Of a DNA stretch of 64,000 nucleotides, positions 55,495 to 63,388 are shown one piece after another. Made by a program: the position numbers and the translations under genes. The notes under the pieces are model-generated. The model was given only the letters and a program-made list of their open reading frames with translations, searched no databases and had not been told where the DNA came from. Position 1 is the first letter of the stretch, and the number at the start of each line of letters is the position of its first letter. The DNA is from Nocardioides lianchengensis (lineage in GTDB: Bacteria; Actinomycetota; Actinomycetes; Propionibacteriales; Nocardioidaceae): the NCBI RefSeq assembly GCF_900101465.1, contig NZ_FMZM01000001.1, forward strand, positions 310,001 through 374,000. Reading direction: 5' to 3'.

Positions 55495-56109
55495 ATGCGC
55501 CCCCACCGGCTCGTGCTGTCCCTCTCGACGCTGCTCGCGTCGCTCGCCCTCGTCTCCACGACGACCCCCGCAGCCCAGGCCGAGGTCTGGTCGCACCGCG
55601 ACGCGTCCGGCGACGTGGTGCGGGTGGTCCAGGGCGCGGGGAACAGCTCCGAGCCGGCGGCACCGGAGGACCGGAACGCCGACGTACGGCGGGTGGACAT
55701 CGCCCACACGTCGCGGACGGTCCGCGTGGCCGTCCGGGTCCGCGACATGACGCGTGATGGCCAGTTCGGCCGCCTCCACCTGAGGATGCCCGGCGGCGTC
55801 GAGGTCATGGCCGAGGTTGCCCGCGAGGGGCGGGACACCACGTTCCTCCTGATTCCCTTGGGCGAGGACGAGTGGGCGGGCTGTGCAGATGCCTCGGGCC
55901 GGTTCCGCCCGAAGAGGAACCTGATGGTCGTCCGGATCGCCCGCTCCTGCCTCGGTGACCCGCGGTGGGTCCGCGCCAGCGTGGCCTACGGGACGTTCGA
56001 GGGCAGCTGGGCGAGGTCGCGCGTGTTCCACGTCGACGACGGGCTGCGCGATCGCGGCTACTCGGTGGCTCGCCTGCCGGGCTGGAGCCCGCGGGTCGCG
56101 GTCGGCTGA
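55495..56109 (+). CDS. Exported protein of unknown function
   Basis: A 204-residue secreted protein. The signal peptide (about 1-31) ends near AAQA-E. The remainder starts with VWSHRDASGDVVRVV and an Asp/Arg-rich stretch DRNADVRRVDIAHTSRTVRV, suggesting a beta-sandwich. Two Cys residues (WAGCADASG, RSCLGDPRW) may form a disulfide. I chose the second of two adjacent ATGs because GGAGA lies just upstream at a workable distance. I do not recognise a family. Confidence 0.65.
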   Translation: MRPHRLVLSLSTLLASLALVSTTTPAAQAEVWSHRDASGDVVRVVQGAGNSSEPAAPEDRNADVRRVDIAHTSRTVRVAVRVRDMTRDGQFGRLHLRMPGGVEVMAEVAREGRDTTFLLIPLGEDEWAGCADASGRFRPKRNLMVVRIARSCLGDPRWVRASVAYGTFEGSWARSRVFHVDDGLRDRGYSVARLPGWSPRVAVG

Positions 56110-56160
56110 CGCTGCCCGGCTCGATCGGCAGGTAGCGCTCAGACCGTCGGTCGCGGTGGG

Positions 56161-56487
56161 TCACTCCTCGGTGGTCCGCAGGGCCGCCCGCGCGGCGATG
56201 CCGGCGAAGACCACGAGGATCGCCAGTACGCCGGCCAGCGCCGCGATCGCGACCCCCGGCGCGGCCATCGGATACGCGACGCACTCGTAGTCGTCTGTGC
56301 ACTCGATGGCCTTCCGCTGCACCGCCATCGTCACGCCCGCGATCGCCGCCACGCCGGCCAGGAGCAACCCGAGCCAGGTGGCCCACCAGACCAGGTCGAC
56401 GTTCCGCTCGGCCTGCTCGGCCGGGGTGCGCTGGACGGACGGCGCCACGCCGGCCATCCAGTCGTCCTCGCGGCCCTCGCTCGTCAT
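56161..56487 (-). CDS. Small membrane protein of unknown function
   Basis: A 108-residue protein with two membrane spans (about 31-55 and 78-98). The short exposed loop between them contains a Cys pair (ECTDDYECVAYP). It is convergent with the preceding exported-protein gene. The ATG at 56487 gives a polar N-terminus of 30 residues. No family is recognised. Confidence 0.6.
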   Translation of the reverse strand: MTSEGREDDWMAGVAPSVQRTPAEQAERNVDLVWWATWLGLLLAGVAAIAGVTMAVQRKAIECTDDYECVAYPMAAPGVAIAALAGVLAILVVFAGIAARAALRTTEE

Positions 56488-56705
56488 GGGGCGCACCGTA
56501 GTCGAGATCCGGGCCAGGGGAGACCGGTTCCGGCCGGTCGGGCCGTGCGCGATCGGGGCTGCGCCGTCGTCCGGAAAAGGTGACGGGCCACGTCGTCTGG
56601 CCGGCCTTGTATTCACGCACCACGCGTCACTTTCTCCAGCTCAACCGTTGGCCCGCGCGGTCGATCTCCCTTGACGATCGAGATCCTCACCTAAGGTGCT
56701 TCGCC

Positions 56706-57344
56706 ATGAGTCGTGTCGAGCGGTGGGAGTCTCGAGCCGAGGTTCCCCTGCTGTTGCTGGCGGTCGCCTTCCTGGTGGCCTACGCCTGGCCCATCCTCGA
56801 TCCGAGGATCGATCGCGAGGTGGCCTCCTTCCTCGGTCTCCTGTCGTGGACGACCTGGTTGGCCTTCGCCGTCGACTTGCTTGCTCGTCTCGCCCTCGCT
56901 GAGCAGCGCGGTCGATACGCGATGCGGCACTGGTACGACCTGGTCCTCATGTTGGTCCCGATGCTGCGACCTCTCCGGCTGCTCCGCTTGCTCGCTTTTG
57001 CCCGAGTGCTGAACCGTTCGGCCGTCGGCAACCTGGCCGGACGAGTCACGATCTACGTCTCTGGAGGCGCGGTCGCCGCTGTGGGGCTCGGAGCGCTGGC
57101 CGTCTTGGACGCGGAGCGCGGCGCCGACGGCGCGAACATCCTGTCCGCGGGAGATGCCTTGTGGTGGGCGGCGACCACAGTGACGACCGTTGGCTACGGC
57201 GACTACTACCCGGTGACGAACACGGGGCGGTTCGCTGCACTGGGACTGATGTTGGTCGGGATCGCTCTGGTGACGTCTCTAACTGCAGCGATTGCCACGT
57301 GGATGCTCGCCAGCATCCGGGCCCAGGACCAGGAACTACGATAG
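56706..57344 (+). CDS. Voltage-gated-like K+ channel (ion transporter family)
   Basis: A 212-residue membrane protein with about six hydrophobic segments. An S4-like stretch MLRPLRLLRLLAFARVLNR carries regularly spaced Arg residues. The pore helix WWAATTVTTVGYGDYYPVT contains the K+ selectivity filter TVGYGD, and a last span follows. The cytoplasmic C-terminus is very short. The ATG at 56706 gives the usual N-terminus, and the frame upstream is unlikely to be coding. The 218 bp before it, which also separate it from the divergent membrane-protein gene, hold no clear operator. Confidence 0.92.
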   Translation: MSRVERWESRAEVPLLLLAVAFLVAYAWPILDPRIDREVASFLGLLSWTTWLAFAVDLLARLALAEQRGRYAMRHWYDLVLMLVPMLRPLRLLRLLAFARVLNRSAVGNLAGRVTIYVSGGAVAAVGLGALAVLDAERGADGANILSAGDALWWAATTVTTVGYGDYYPVTNTGRFAALGLMLVGIALVTSLTAAIATWMLASIRAQDQELR

Positions 57345-57632
57345 TTCGGCGCTCCTGACGCTCGTGAGCCTCGCAACGAGACCGAGGCAGATGAGACTTG
57401 CCTGCTGGTGGCCACGGTCCCTTCGTCAGGCGGGGAGTGCGCCCACTGGTGAGCCCGAGCGCCGCGATTGGGTGACTCGCCGCAAGCGCGTCATGCCACG
57501 CGCGAAGTAGCTACGTGCCCCGGCGACACGGCACCCAACCGCTCATAAGGAGGTATCTCAGCCCCCTTGTGACGCCCACCACTCCATGACAGGATCGCTC
57601 CCTGAAACCTTTCAATCTCGGAGGAGCTCTCG
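57345..57632. other. 288-bp gap before the GH78 gene
   Basis: No convincing gene is seen here. The gap separates the potassium channel and the rhamnosidase. It ends with a strong ribosome site (GGAGGAG at 57620-57626, followed by GTG at 57633) and a possible LacI-type operator. Confidence 0.6.
57603..57614. promoter_or_regulatory. Possible LacI-family operator upstream of the rhamnosidase
   Basis: TGAAACCTTTCA has perfect 5-bp arms (TGAAA/TTTCA) around CC. It resembles the TGAAACGTTTCA-type operators of sugar-responsive LacI regulators, and lies 18 bp before the GTG start. No regulator gene is adjacent, so this is a weak prediction. Confidence 0.35.
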
Positions 57633-60600
57633 GTGCTTCAACCCCCATCGCAGGCGGCGACCCCGCCTCACCACTCCCATCCCGCCCGCCGGATCGCGGC
57701 GTCGTCGGTGGCCCTGGCCCTCGGCGTGACGCTGTGCGCAGCGGCGACGGCGACCCCCGCGCACGCCGCGGACGGGACCGCGCCGTCGGCGCCGACCCGG
57801 CTCACCGTCGAGGACCAGGCGCACCCGCTCGAGGTCGACGGGACACCCCGCTTCGGGTGGCTGCCGCAGGACGTCGACGGCAACGAGGTGCAGACGGCGT
57901 ACGAGATCGAGGTCCGCGGCGACGACGACCAGGTCGTCTGGGACTCCGGCAAGGTCGACTCCGGCCAGCAGGCCTACGTCGACTACGACGGCGCCGACCT
58001 GGACCCCGGTACGGCGTACGACTGGACGGTCCGCACCTGGGACCGCGGCGGCCAGGTCTCGCCCTGGGCGCCGGAGGCGACGTTCGAGAGCGGCCTCGAG
58101 GACGGTGACTGGGGCGGCGCGCAGTGGATCCGCCGCCAGCCCGGCTCCCTCACCGGTGCGCTGCAGGTGCAGGACGGGCAGGGGCGCCACACCGGCGCGG
58201 GCATCACGGTCGCCAAGGCCGGCCGCGACTGGACCGACTACACCCTCGACGTCGACATCACCCCGCGCCGCAACAGCGCCGGCATCGTGCTGCGCGCCCC
58301 CGACGCCGCCAACGGCTACATGGTCGCGCTGGTGCCCGGCACCGGCGTACGCCACCACCTGCTGCAGGGCGGCACGCTGCCCAACACCTCCGGCGCCCGG
58401 GTGACCTTCCCGGCCACGGTCGCCGTCGACGCGACGTACCACCTGACCGTCCGGGTCGTCGGCGACACGATCACCTACCTCCTCGACGGCACGGAGCTCG
58501 GCCAGGTCACCCGGACCAACTGGGCCACCGGCACCGTCGGCTTCCGTACGGCGAGCGGCGAGACCGCCGACTACGACAACCTGGTCGTCACCGGTCCCGA
58601 CGACGAGACGCTGTTCTCCGAGGACTTCTCCGGCGACCTCGCGAAGTGGGAGCGCAGCGCGGGGCAGGAGCCCGACGAGTTCACCTTCGCGCGCAAGCAG
58701 GTGACCCTGCCCGCCGGCACGATCACCCGGGCGCGGAGCTGGTTCGCCGCCGACGACACCTACGAGCTGTGGGTCAACGGCACCCGCGCCGACCGCGGCA
58801 GCAACCTCGGCTACCAGGGCAGCGCCACGCTGCAGGCCGAGCAGTACTACCAGACCGCCGACCTCACCGGCCTGCTCCGCCCGGGCCGCCAGACGGTCTT
58901 CGGCGTCGTCTCCCGCTGGTCGGGCAGCGGCCAGGGCCGCGCCGCCGGTACGCCGGGCCTGCTGGGCCGCGTCGTCGTCGAGTACGCCGACGGCTCCGAG
59001 TACGTCGTGACCACCGACGGCACCTGGCGCACCCGCCCGGGTGACTTCGTCGGGGTCGGCACCCGCAACGGCGAGGGCCTCTACATCACCCACCAGGACG
59101 CGCGGCTCACCGTGGCCGCCGGCGCCTGGAAGCGCCCCGGGTACGACGACTCGACGTGGGGCGCGCCGATCGTGATCGGGGAGCACCCGGTCGCGAACAC
59201 GTTCAACCACCTCTCGGGCCGCCAGACCCGAGTCACCGAGACCGTCGTACGGCCGGAGCGGATCCTGATCGCCCAGGACGGCACCCCGGTCGCCGACTTC
59301 GGCAAGGTCATCCCGGCCCGCCCGGCGGTGCACTTCGAGGACGGCCTGGCCGGACGCACGATCCCGGTCCGCGCCAGCTTCCTGCTGGAGGAGAACGGCC
59401 GGGTCTCGACGTCGGGCGTCGCGACGCAGGGCACCGACATGCGCTTCCTCTACACCCAGGTCGACGGCGAGCAGGACTTCCAGGCCTTCGACCACCTCGC
59501 CTACCGCTACCTGGAGATCCCGGGGGCGGACGAGGACATCACCGTCGACGACGTCAGCGCCACCGTGCTGCACACCCGGCTCCCGGGCGAGGCGGCGACG
59601 TTCGAGAGCGACGACCCCACCCTGAACGCGGTGTGGGACCTGATGGACCGCTCGCTGGTCTACTCGGTCCAGGACACCTTCGTCGACACCCCGACGCGTG
59701 AGCAGGGCCAGTTCCTCCTCGACACGGCGAACATCTCCTACGGCCTGATGGCGACCCAGAACGAGCGGGTCGCGACCCGGGTCGCGATGCGGGAGTTCCT
59801 GGCCAGCCAGGAGCGCTACTGGAGCGGCGCCGAGGTCGACAAGGGCCGCTACAACGCCGTCTACCCGAACGGCGACGGCAAGCGCGACATCCCGGACTTC
59901 ACCGCGCTGGTGCCCGACTGGGTCTGGCGCTACTACCAGGAGACCGGCGACCGTGACCTGCTCGCCGAGGCGTACCCCGCCATGGCCGAGACGGCCGGCT
60001 ACGTCCGCCGCCACGTCGCGACCACCGGCGCGACGCAGGGCCTGGTCACCGAGCTCACCGGCGGCTCGGGCCAGTACCTCTACGGCATCGTCGACTGGCC
60101 GGCCTCCGGTCGCTTCGACTACGACATGACCGCCACCGCCCGGACGACGGTCAACGCCCTCGGCGTCAACGTGCTCCGCACCGCCGCCCTGATGGCGAAG
60201 GAGCTCGGCGAGCCCGGGGCCGAGGCGTACGACGCCGACGCGGACGCGATCGCCGAGCGGATGAACGCGGTGCTCCGCCAGCCCGACGGCAGCTACCACG
60301 ACGGCATCCGCGCCGACGGTACGCCGAGCCCGCACGCCGGGCAGCACGCGACGTCGTACGCCATTGCGTTCGGCATCGCGCCCGAGGCCGACCGGCCGGG
60401 GCTGGCCAAGCAGATCGGCGCGATGGGCATGAAGCAGGGCCCGATGACGTCGCACTGGCTGCTGAAGGCCCTCGGTGACGGGGGAGCGGAGCGCGAGCTG
60501 CGCGGCCTGCTCACCAACGCCGACGACCTCGGCTGGGCCAAGACCCTGAAGGACGGCGGCACGTTCACGCCCGAGGCGTGGGTCGCCGAGGGCTCGGCCA

Positions 60601-61301
60601 ACAGCCTGTCGCACGGCTGGGGCTCCCAGGCGATCGTCGACATCCAGCAGGACGTGCTCGGCGTGGACCTGACCAGAGCCGGCGCCAGCGACGTTGCCCT
60701 CCGCATCCCCGACACCGGCCTCACCCACGCCGCGGGCACCCGCCCCACCCAGCGCGGCCCGGTCAGCACCGACTGGACCCGCCGGGGCAGCGACGTCACC
60801 CTCACCGCCGGCCTCCCGGTCAACGTCGAGGGCGTCGTCTCCCTCCCGGCCGTCGCAGGCCGGACGTACGCCGTCCGCGGCCCGAAGGGCGCCACGGCGA
60901 CGCCGCTGGAGACCGTCGACGGCCAGCAGCGCTGGGCCGTCGGGTCGGGCACGTGGACGTTCACCAACGTCCGCGCCACCCCGCCCACCCCGCCGAACCC
61001 GCCTTCGACCGGCCGGGTCTCCTCCGCGACCAAGCTGACGGCGGAGCGTCGGAAGAACCGGGTCCTGCTGGTCGCGCGCGTCCGTGCTGAGGACGGGGCG
61101 CGGGTCAAGGGCGGGAAGGTCGTCTTCCGCTCCGGTGAGGGACGTCTCGGCGCCGGCACGGTCAATGCTCAGGGGCGCGCTGGGATCTGGGTGCCGCGTC
61201 AGGTGCGACCCGGACGGATCGCCGTGCGTGCGCTCTTCAAGGGGACGAAGGGGGTCAAGCCCTCCCGCTCGGCGCGGGTGATTGTGCGGGTACGCCGCTG
61301 A
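57633..61301 (+). CDS. Secreted GH78 alpha-L-rhamnosidase
   Basis: A 1222-residue exported glycoside hydrolase. The signal peptide (about 1-46) is followed by an FN3-like domain (PTRLTVEDQAHPLEV to TVRTWDRGGQVSPW), a laminin-G/CBM-like insert (about 180-335) and a Bac_rhamnosid_N-like jelly roll (TYELWVNGTRADRGSNLGYQ). The (alpha/alpha)6 catalytic domain follows (about 660-1000), with YSVQDTFVDTPTREQGQFLLDTA, an analogue of the family DCPQRDE segment. A beta C domain and a basic Ig-like tail without a wall anchor end the protein. It removes terminal alpha-L-rhamnose from polysaccharides or glycosides. The start GTG follows GGAGGAG. Specificity cannot be read from sequence. Confidence 0.9.
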   Translation: MLQPPSQAATPPHHSHPARRIAASSVALALGVTLCAAATATPAHAADGTAPSAPTRLTVEDQAHPLEVDGTPRFGWLPQDVDGNEVQTAYEIEVRGDDDQVVWDSGKVDSGQQAYVDYDGADLDPGTAYDWTVRTWDRGGQVSPWAPEATFESGLEDGDWGGAQWIRRQPGSLTGALQVQDGQGRHTGAGITVAKAGRDWTDYTLDVDITPRRNSAGIVLRAPDAANGYMVALVPGTGVRHHLLQGGTLPNTSGARVTFPATVAVDATYHLTVRVVGDTITYLLDGTELGQVTRTNWATGTVGFRTASGETADYDNLVVTGPDDETLFSEDFSGDLAKWERSAGQEPDEFTFARKQVTLPAGTITRARSWFAADDTYELWVNGTRADRGSNLGYQGSATLQAEQYYQTADLTGLLRPGRQTVFGVVSRWSGSGQGRAAGTPGLLGRVVVEYADGSEYVVTTDGTWRTRPGDFVGVGTRNGEGLYITHQDARLTVAAGAWKRPGYDDSTWGAPIVIGEHPVANTFNHLSGRQTRVTETVVRPERILIAQDGTPVADFGKVIPARPAVHFEDGLAGRTIPVRASFLLEENGRVSTSGVATQGTDMRFLYTQVDGEQDFQAFDHLAYRYLEIPGADEDITVDDVSATVLHTRLPGEAATFESDDPTLNAVWDLMDRSLVYSVQDTFVDTPTREQGQFLLDTANISYGLMATQNERVATRVAMREFLASQERYWSGAEVDKGRYNAVYPNGDGKRDIPDFTALVPDWVWRYYQETGDRDLLAEAYPAMAETAGYVRRHVATTGATQGLVTELTGGSGQYLYGIVDWPASGRFDYDMTATARTTVNALGVNVLRTAALMAKELGEPGAEAYDADADAIAERMNAVLRQPDGSYHDGIRADGTPSPHAGQHATSYAIAFGIAPEADRPGLAKQIGAMGMKQGPMTSHWLLKALGDGGAERELRGLLTNADDLGWAKTLKDGGTFTPEAWVAEGSANSLSHGWGSQAIVDIQQDVLGVDLTRAGASDVALRIPDTGLTHAAGTRPTQRGPVSTDWTRRGSDVTLTAGLPVNVEGVVSLPAVAGRTYAVRGPKGATATPLETVDGQQRWAVGSGTWTFTNVRATPPTPPNPPSTGRVSSATKLTAERRKNRVLLVARVRAEDGARVKGGKVVFRSGEGRLGAGTVNAQGRAGIWVPRQVRPGRIAVRALFKGTKGVKPSRSARVIVRVRR

Positions 61302-61317
61302 GGCGTATCTGGTGAAA

Positions 61318-61359
61318 GCGGCCGGTCCGGGTGCCCGTGGGGGTGCCGGGGCCGGCCGC
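61318..61359 (+). terminator. Hairpin after the rhamnosidase gene
   Basis: GCGGCCGG (61318-61325) pairs with CCGGCCGC (61352-61359), and inner GC-rich pairing lies between. The structure begins 17 bp after the stop codon and is followed by a pyrimidine-rich run. It ends the transcript before the accessory segment. Confidence 0.65.
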
Positions 61360-61536
61360 ACCGTCGCTTCTTCCTCGCCTATGCAGTAGCCGACGCGCTT
61401 CTCGTCGGGGCAGGTGCCAGCTCGTCGCGATCACTGTGCAGTCATCGAGGACGAACGCGCCGCGCTCACTACCGGAACGCTCAGCGATATCTGCGGTGCA
61501 AGTGGGCACCCTCAACAGCCAGACCGCTGGACGCCA

Positions 61537-61789
61537 TCAGCCCTGAGCGCCCTCTCGCAGCCTCCGAGCGTGGTGGCGCTGAGACTGAGTCCGACTTTGC
61601 TCGCTCTCTAACGCAGCCAGCTCTTCGACGAGGTAGTTCACCGGGACGCCTTGGTGGAGCCAGGCCAGTGCGAGGCCCGGCCAGCAATCCGTCGTGCAGG
61701 TCAATGCGAATCGCACCAGTTCAACCGGATCGTAAGCACGACCGGCATCCTGATCGAAGCGCCGCTCCAGATCAGACAGATATGGCGTC
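61537..61789 (-). pseudogene. 3' fragment of a gene cut by the IS element
   Basis: On the minus strand a protein-like frame runs out of the IS end with YLSDLERRFDQDAGRAYDPV, then FALTCTTDCWPGLALAWL, and stops at 61537. The composition and amphipathic spacing look like a real small protein, with hydrophobic residues every three to four positions. There is no start codon outside the IS end except internal GTGs, so the N-terminus was lost to the insertion or lies beyond it. The family is not recognised. Confidence 0.6.
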
Positions 61790-61816
61790 TGAATCCCCCC
61801 GGCGAGTCCGGAGACT
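61790..61816. repeat. Left terminal inverted repeat of the IS element
   Basis: This 27-bp end matches the inverted right end (63161-63187) with one mismatch, at position 9 of the repeat. The stop codon of orfB lies 3 bp inside it. Confidence 0.85.
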
Positions 61817-61818
61817 TT

Positions 61819-62798
61819 CTAGTCTGAGACTCCAGCGATTGCTGGGGTCTGGTGGTGAGCGTAGTGAGCGGCCTCTGCCTCGACCGGGGTGAGGTCGTCG
61901 CAGTACTCGAACGGTCGACGGTGGTTGAACCAGTCGACCCACTCGGCGGTGGCGATATCGAGGTCGTCGAGCCCCTTCCACGGCCTCCTCGGCTTGATCA
62001 GCTCGGTCTTGTAGAGCCCGATCACGGATTCAGCGAGGGCGTTGTCGTGCGAGGAGCCGACCGCGCCGGTCGAGGGCTTGATCCCGGCGGCGTCAAGGTG
62101 CTCGGAGTAGGCCACGGACAGGTACTGCACGCAGTGGTCGTGGTGCGCGATCAGACCAGCCAGGTCCTTGTTGCCGCGGGCCTCACGGCTACGGGTCCAG
62201 ATGGCCTGCTCGACGGCGTCGACGACGAACTGGCTGGTCATCCTGGTCATCGTGGTCGCGACCGACCAGCCCAGGATCCGCCGGGCGTAGGCGTCGATGA
62301 CGAACGCGGTGTAACACCAACCCGACCACGTCGAGACGTACGTGAAGTCCGCAACCCACAACCGGTCCGGCGCCAAGGGCCGGAAGTTGCGGTCAACCAG
62401 GTCGAGCGGCTTGGCCGCCTTCGGGTCGCTGATCGTGGTCCGCTTGATCGTGCCCCGCACGGCACCGGCCAGCCCGAGCTCGCTCATCAGCCGTTCCACG
62501 GTGCACCGCGCGATCGGCGGCGCCCCGGCCGGCCGTTCTCGGTTCAGGGCGAGCCAGACCTTCCGGGCGCCATAGACGCCGTCGTTCGACGCGTGGACTG
62601 CGGCGATCTTCGCTTCAGCTCCTCGTCGCGCTGCTCACGGGCGGTGGGCTTGCGGCCGCGGTGTTCGTAGTAGGTCGCGGGGGCAATCTTCGCGCCCAGC
62701 TCGGTGAGCTGGGCGCAGATCGACTCGACACCCCATCGCAGACCCGGCCCGTCGGCATCGTCGTGGCGGACACCGACGTGCTCGTCGATGTAGGCCAC
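61819..62798 (-). pseudogene. IS3 transposase orfB (integrase core), frameshifted
   Basis: The DDE integrase catalytic domain is read from about 62612 down to 61819: LWVADFTYVSTWSGW (first Asp), IAHHDHCVQYLS (second Asp) and SSHDNALAESVIGLYKTELI (Glu). The N-terminal portion (VAYIDEHVGVRHDDADG to ATYYEHRGRKPTAREQRDEELK) lies in another frame, from about 62798 to 62615. It then runs into nonsense, while IAAVHASNDGVYGARKVWLA resumes in the catalytic frame. A net one-base change near 62608-62616 is implied. In IS3 elements OrfB is normally made by -1 frameshifting from orfA, but this second shift inside orfB is not programmed and should inactivate it. Confidence 0.85.
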
Positions 62799-62800
62799 GA

Positions 62801-63136
62801 TCAGCGCTGTTGGTGGTGGGGCCGGTCGAGTTCGGCCGCGAAGAAAACCGAGGCGCTCTTCAAGATCGCGTTGGCCCGCTTCAGCTCGGCGTTCTCTCGC
62901 TCCAATCGCTTCAGTTCCGCGGACCTTTCGGTGGTGACCCCGGGCCGCCGACCGGCGTCGATTTCGGCCTGGCGGCACCACTTCCGGATCGTCTCCGGCG
63001 TCCCGAATCCCAGCAGCGTGGCCACCTGCGTCATCGCGGCCCAGTCCGACTCATAGTCGGGCCAGAGCTCAACGACCATCCGGACCGCCCGCTCACGCAG
63101 CTCGACCGGGTACCTCTTCGATGTACTCCCTGACAT
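62801..63136 (-). CDS. IS3-family transposase OrfA
   Basis: A 111-residue DNA-binding protein with the HTH_Tnp_1-type N-terminus (RYPVELRERAVRMVVEL and GFGTPETIRKWCRQAEID) and a C-terminal leucine-zipper coiled coil (ERSAELKRLERENAELKRAN). The ATG at 63136 follows the right end of the IS by about 25 bp. The frame upstream is part of the terminal repeat region. The stretch GGTTTTCTTCGC near its end is a plausible -1 slippage site for making OrfAB. The protein appears intact. Confidence 0.9.
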   Translation of the reverse strand: MSGSTSKRYPVELRERAVRMVVELWPDYESDWAAMTQVATLLGFGTPETIRKWCRQAEIDAGRRPGVTTERSAELKRLERENAELKRANAILKSASVFFAAELDRPHHQQR

Positions 63137-63160
63137 GACTCCATCCTTCCCAAGCAACGG

Positions 63161-63187
63161 AGTCTCCGGACTCGCCGGCGGGATTCA
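63161..63187. repeat. Right terminal inverted repeat of the IS element
   Basis: This 27-bp end is the inverted match of 61790-61816 (26 of 27). The orfA start lies 25 bp inside it. Confidence 0.85.
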
Positions 63188-63313
63188 CCGCGCACTACGC
63201 AGCAGAGCGCCGGAAGGACCCGAAGGTGCGCGTGGCCGCGAGGGAGGCTCCAAGCGCTCCCACGTGAAGCAGAGGGAGGGCGCGAGACACGACGCCTGAC
63301 CGAACCTCCGTCC

Positions 63314-63340
63314 GGGCCCCAGCCAAGAAGGCTGGGGCCC
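63314..63340. terminator. Perfect 11-bp hairpin before the restriction gene
   Basis: GGGCCCCAGCC (63314-63324), loop AAGAA, GGCTGGGGCCC (63330-63340), followed by the pyrimidine-rich TCTCCGTTTC. It would terminate whatever gene ended here before the IS arrived, or insulate the restriction gene. Confidence 0.8.
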
Positions 63341-63388
63341 TCTCCGTTTCTGGGGACGCCGTCGCAGGGCGGGTGGTAGACAGACCCC

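Larger units (their letters stand above)
61790..63187 (-). mobile_element. IS3-family insertion sequence (1398 bp)
   Basis: The element is bounded by 27-bp terminal inverted repeats (61790-61816 and 63161-63187) that match at 26 of 27 positions and begin TGAATCCC, and it encodes orfA and orfB in the usual overlapping frames. I find no 3-4 bp direct repeat at the ends (GTC on the left, CCG on the right), so it may have recombined since insertion. orfB carries a frameshift, so autonomous transposition is doubtful. It lies between a truncated gene and a restriction endonuclease gene. Confidence 0.88.

Noticed and set aside
57345..57632. Short open frames between the potassium channel and the rhamnosidase
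   Set aside because: They have no ribosome site, no conserved look and composition unlike coding DNA here.
57612..61361. A 1249-codon open frame opposite the rhamnosidase gene
   Set aside because: Same reason: biased composition, no motif, and full overlap with a recognisable GH78 protein.
63190..63267. A short plus-strand fragment reading AHYAAERRKDPKVRVAAREA
   Set aside because: It looks protein-like and could be the end of a gene cut by the IS, but it is only 26 codons, so I do not list it as a feature.
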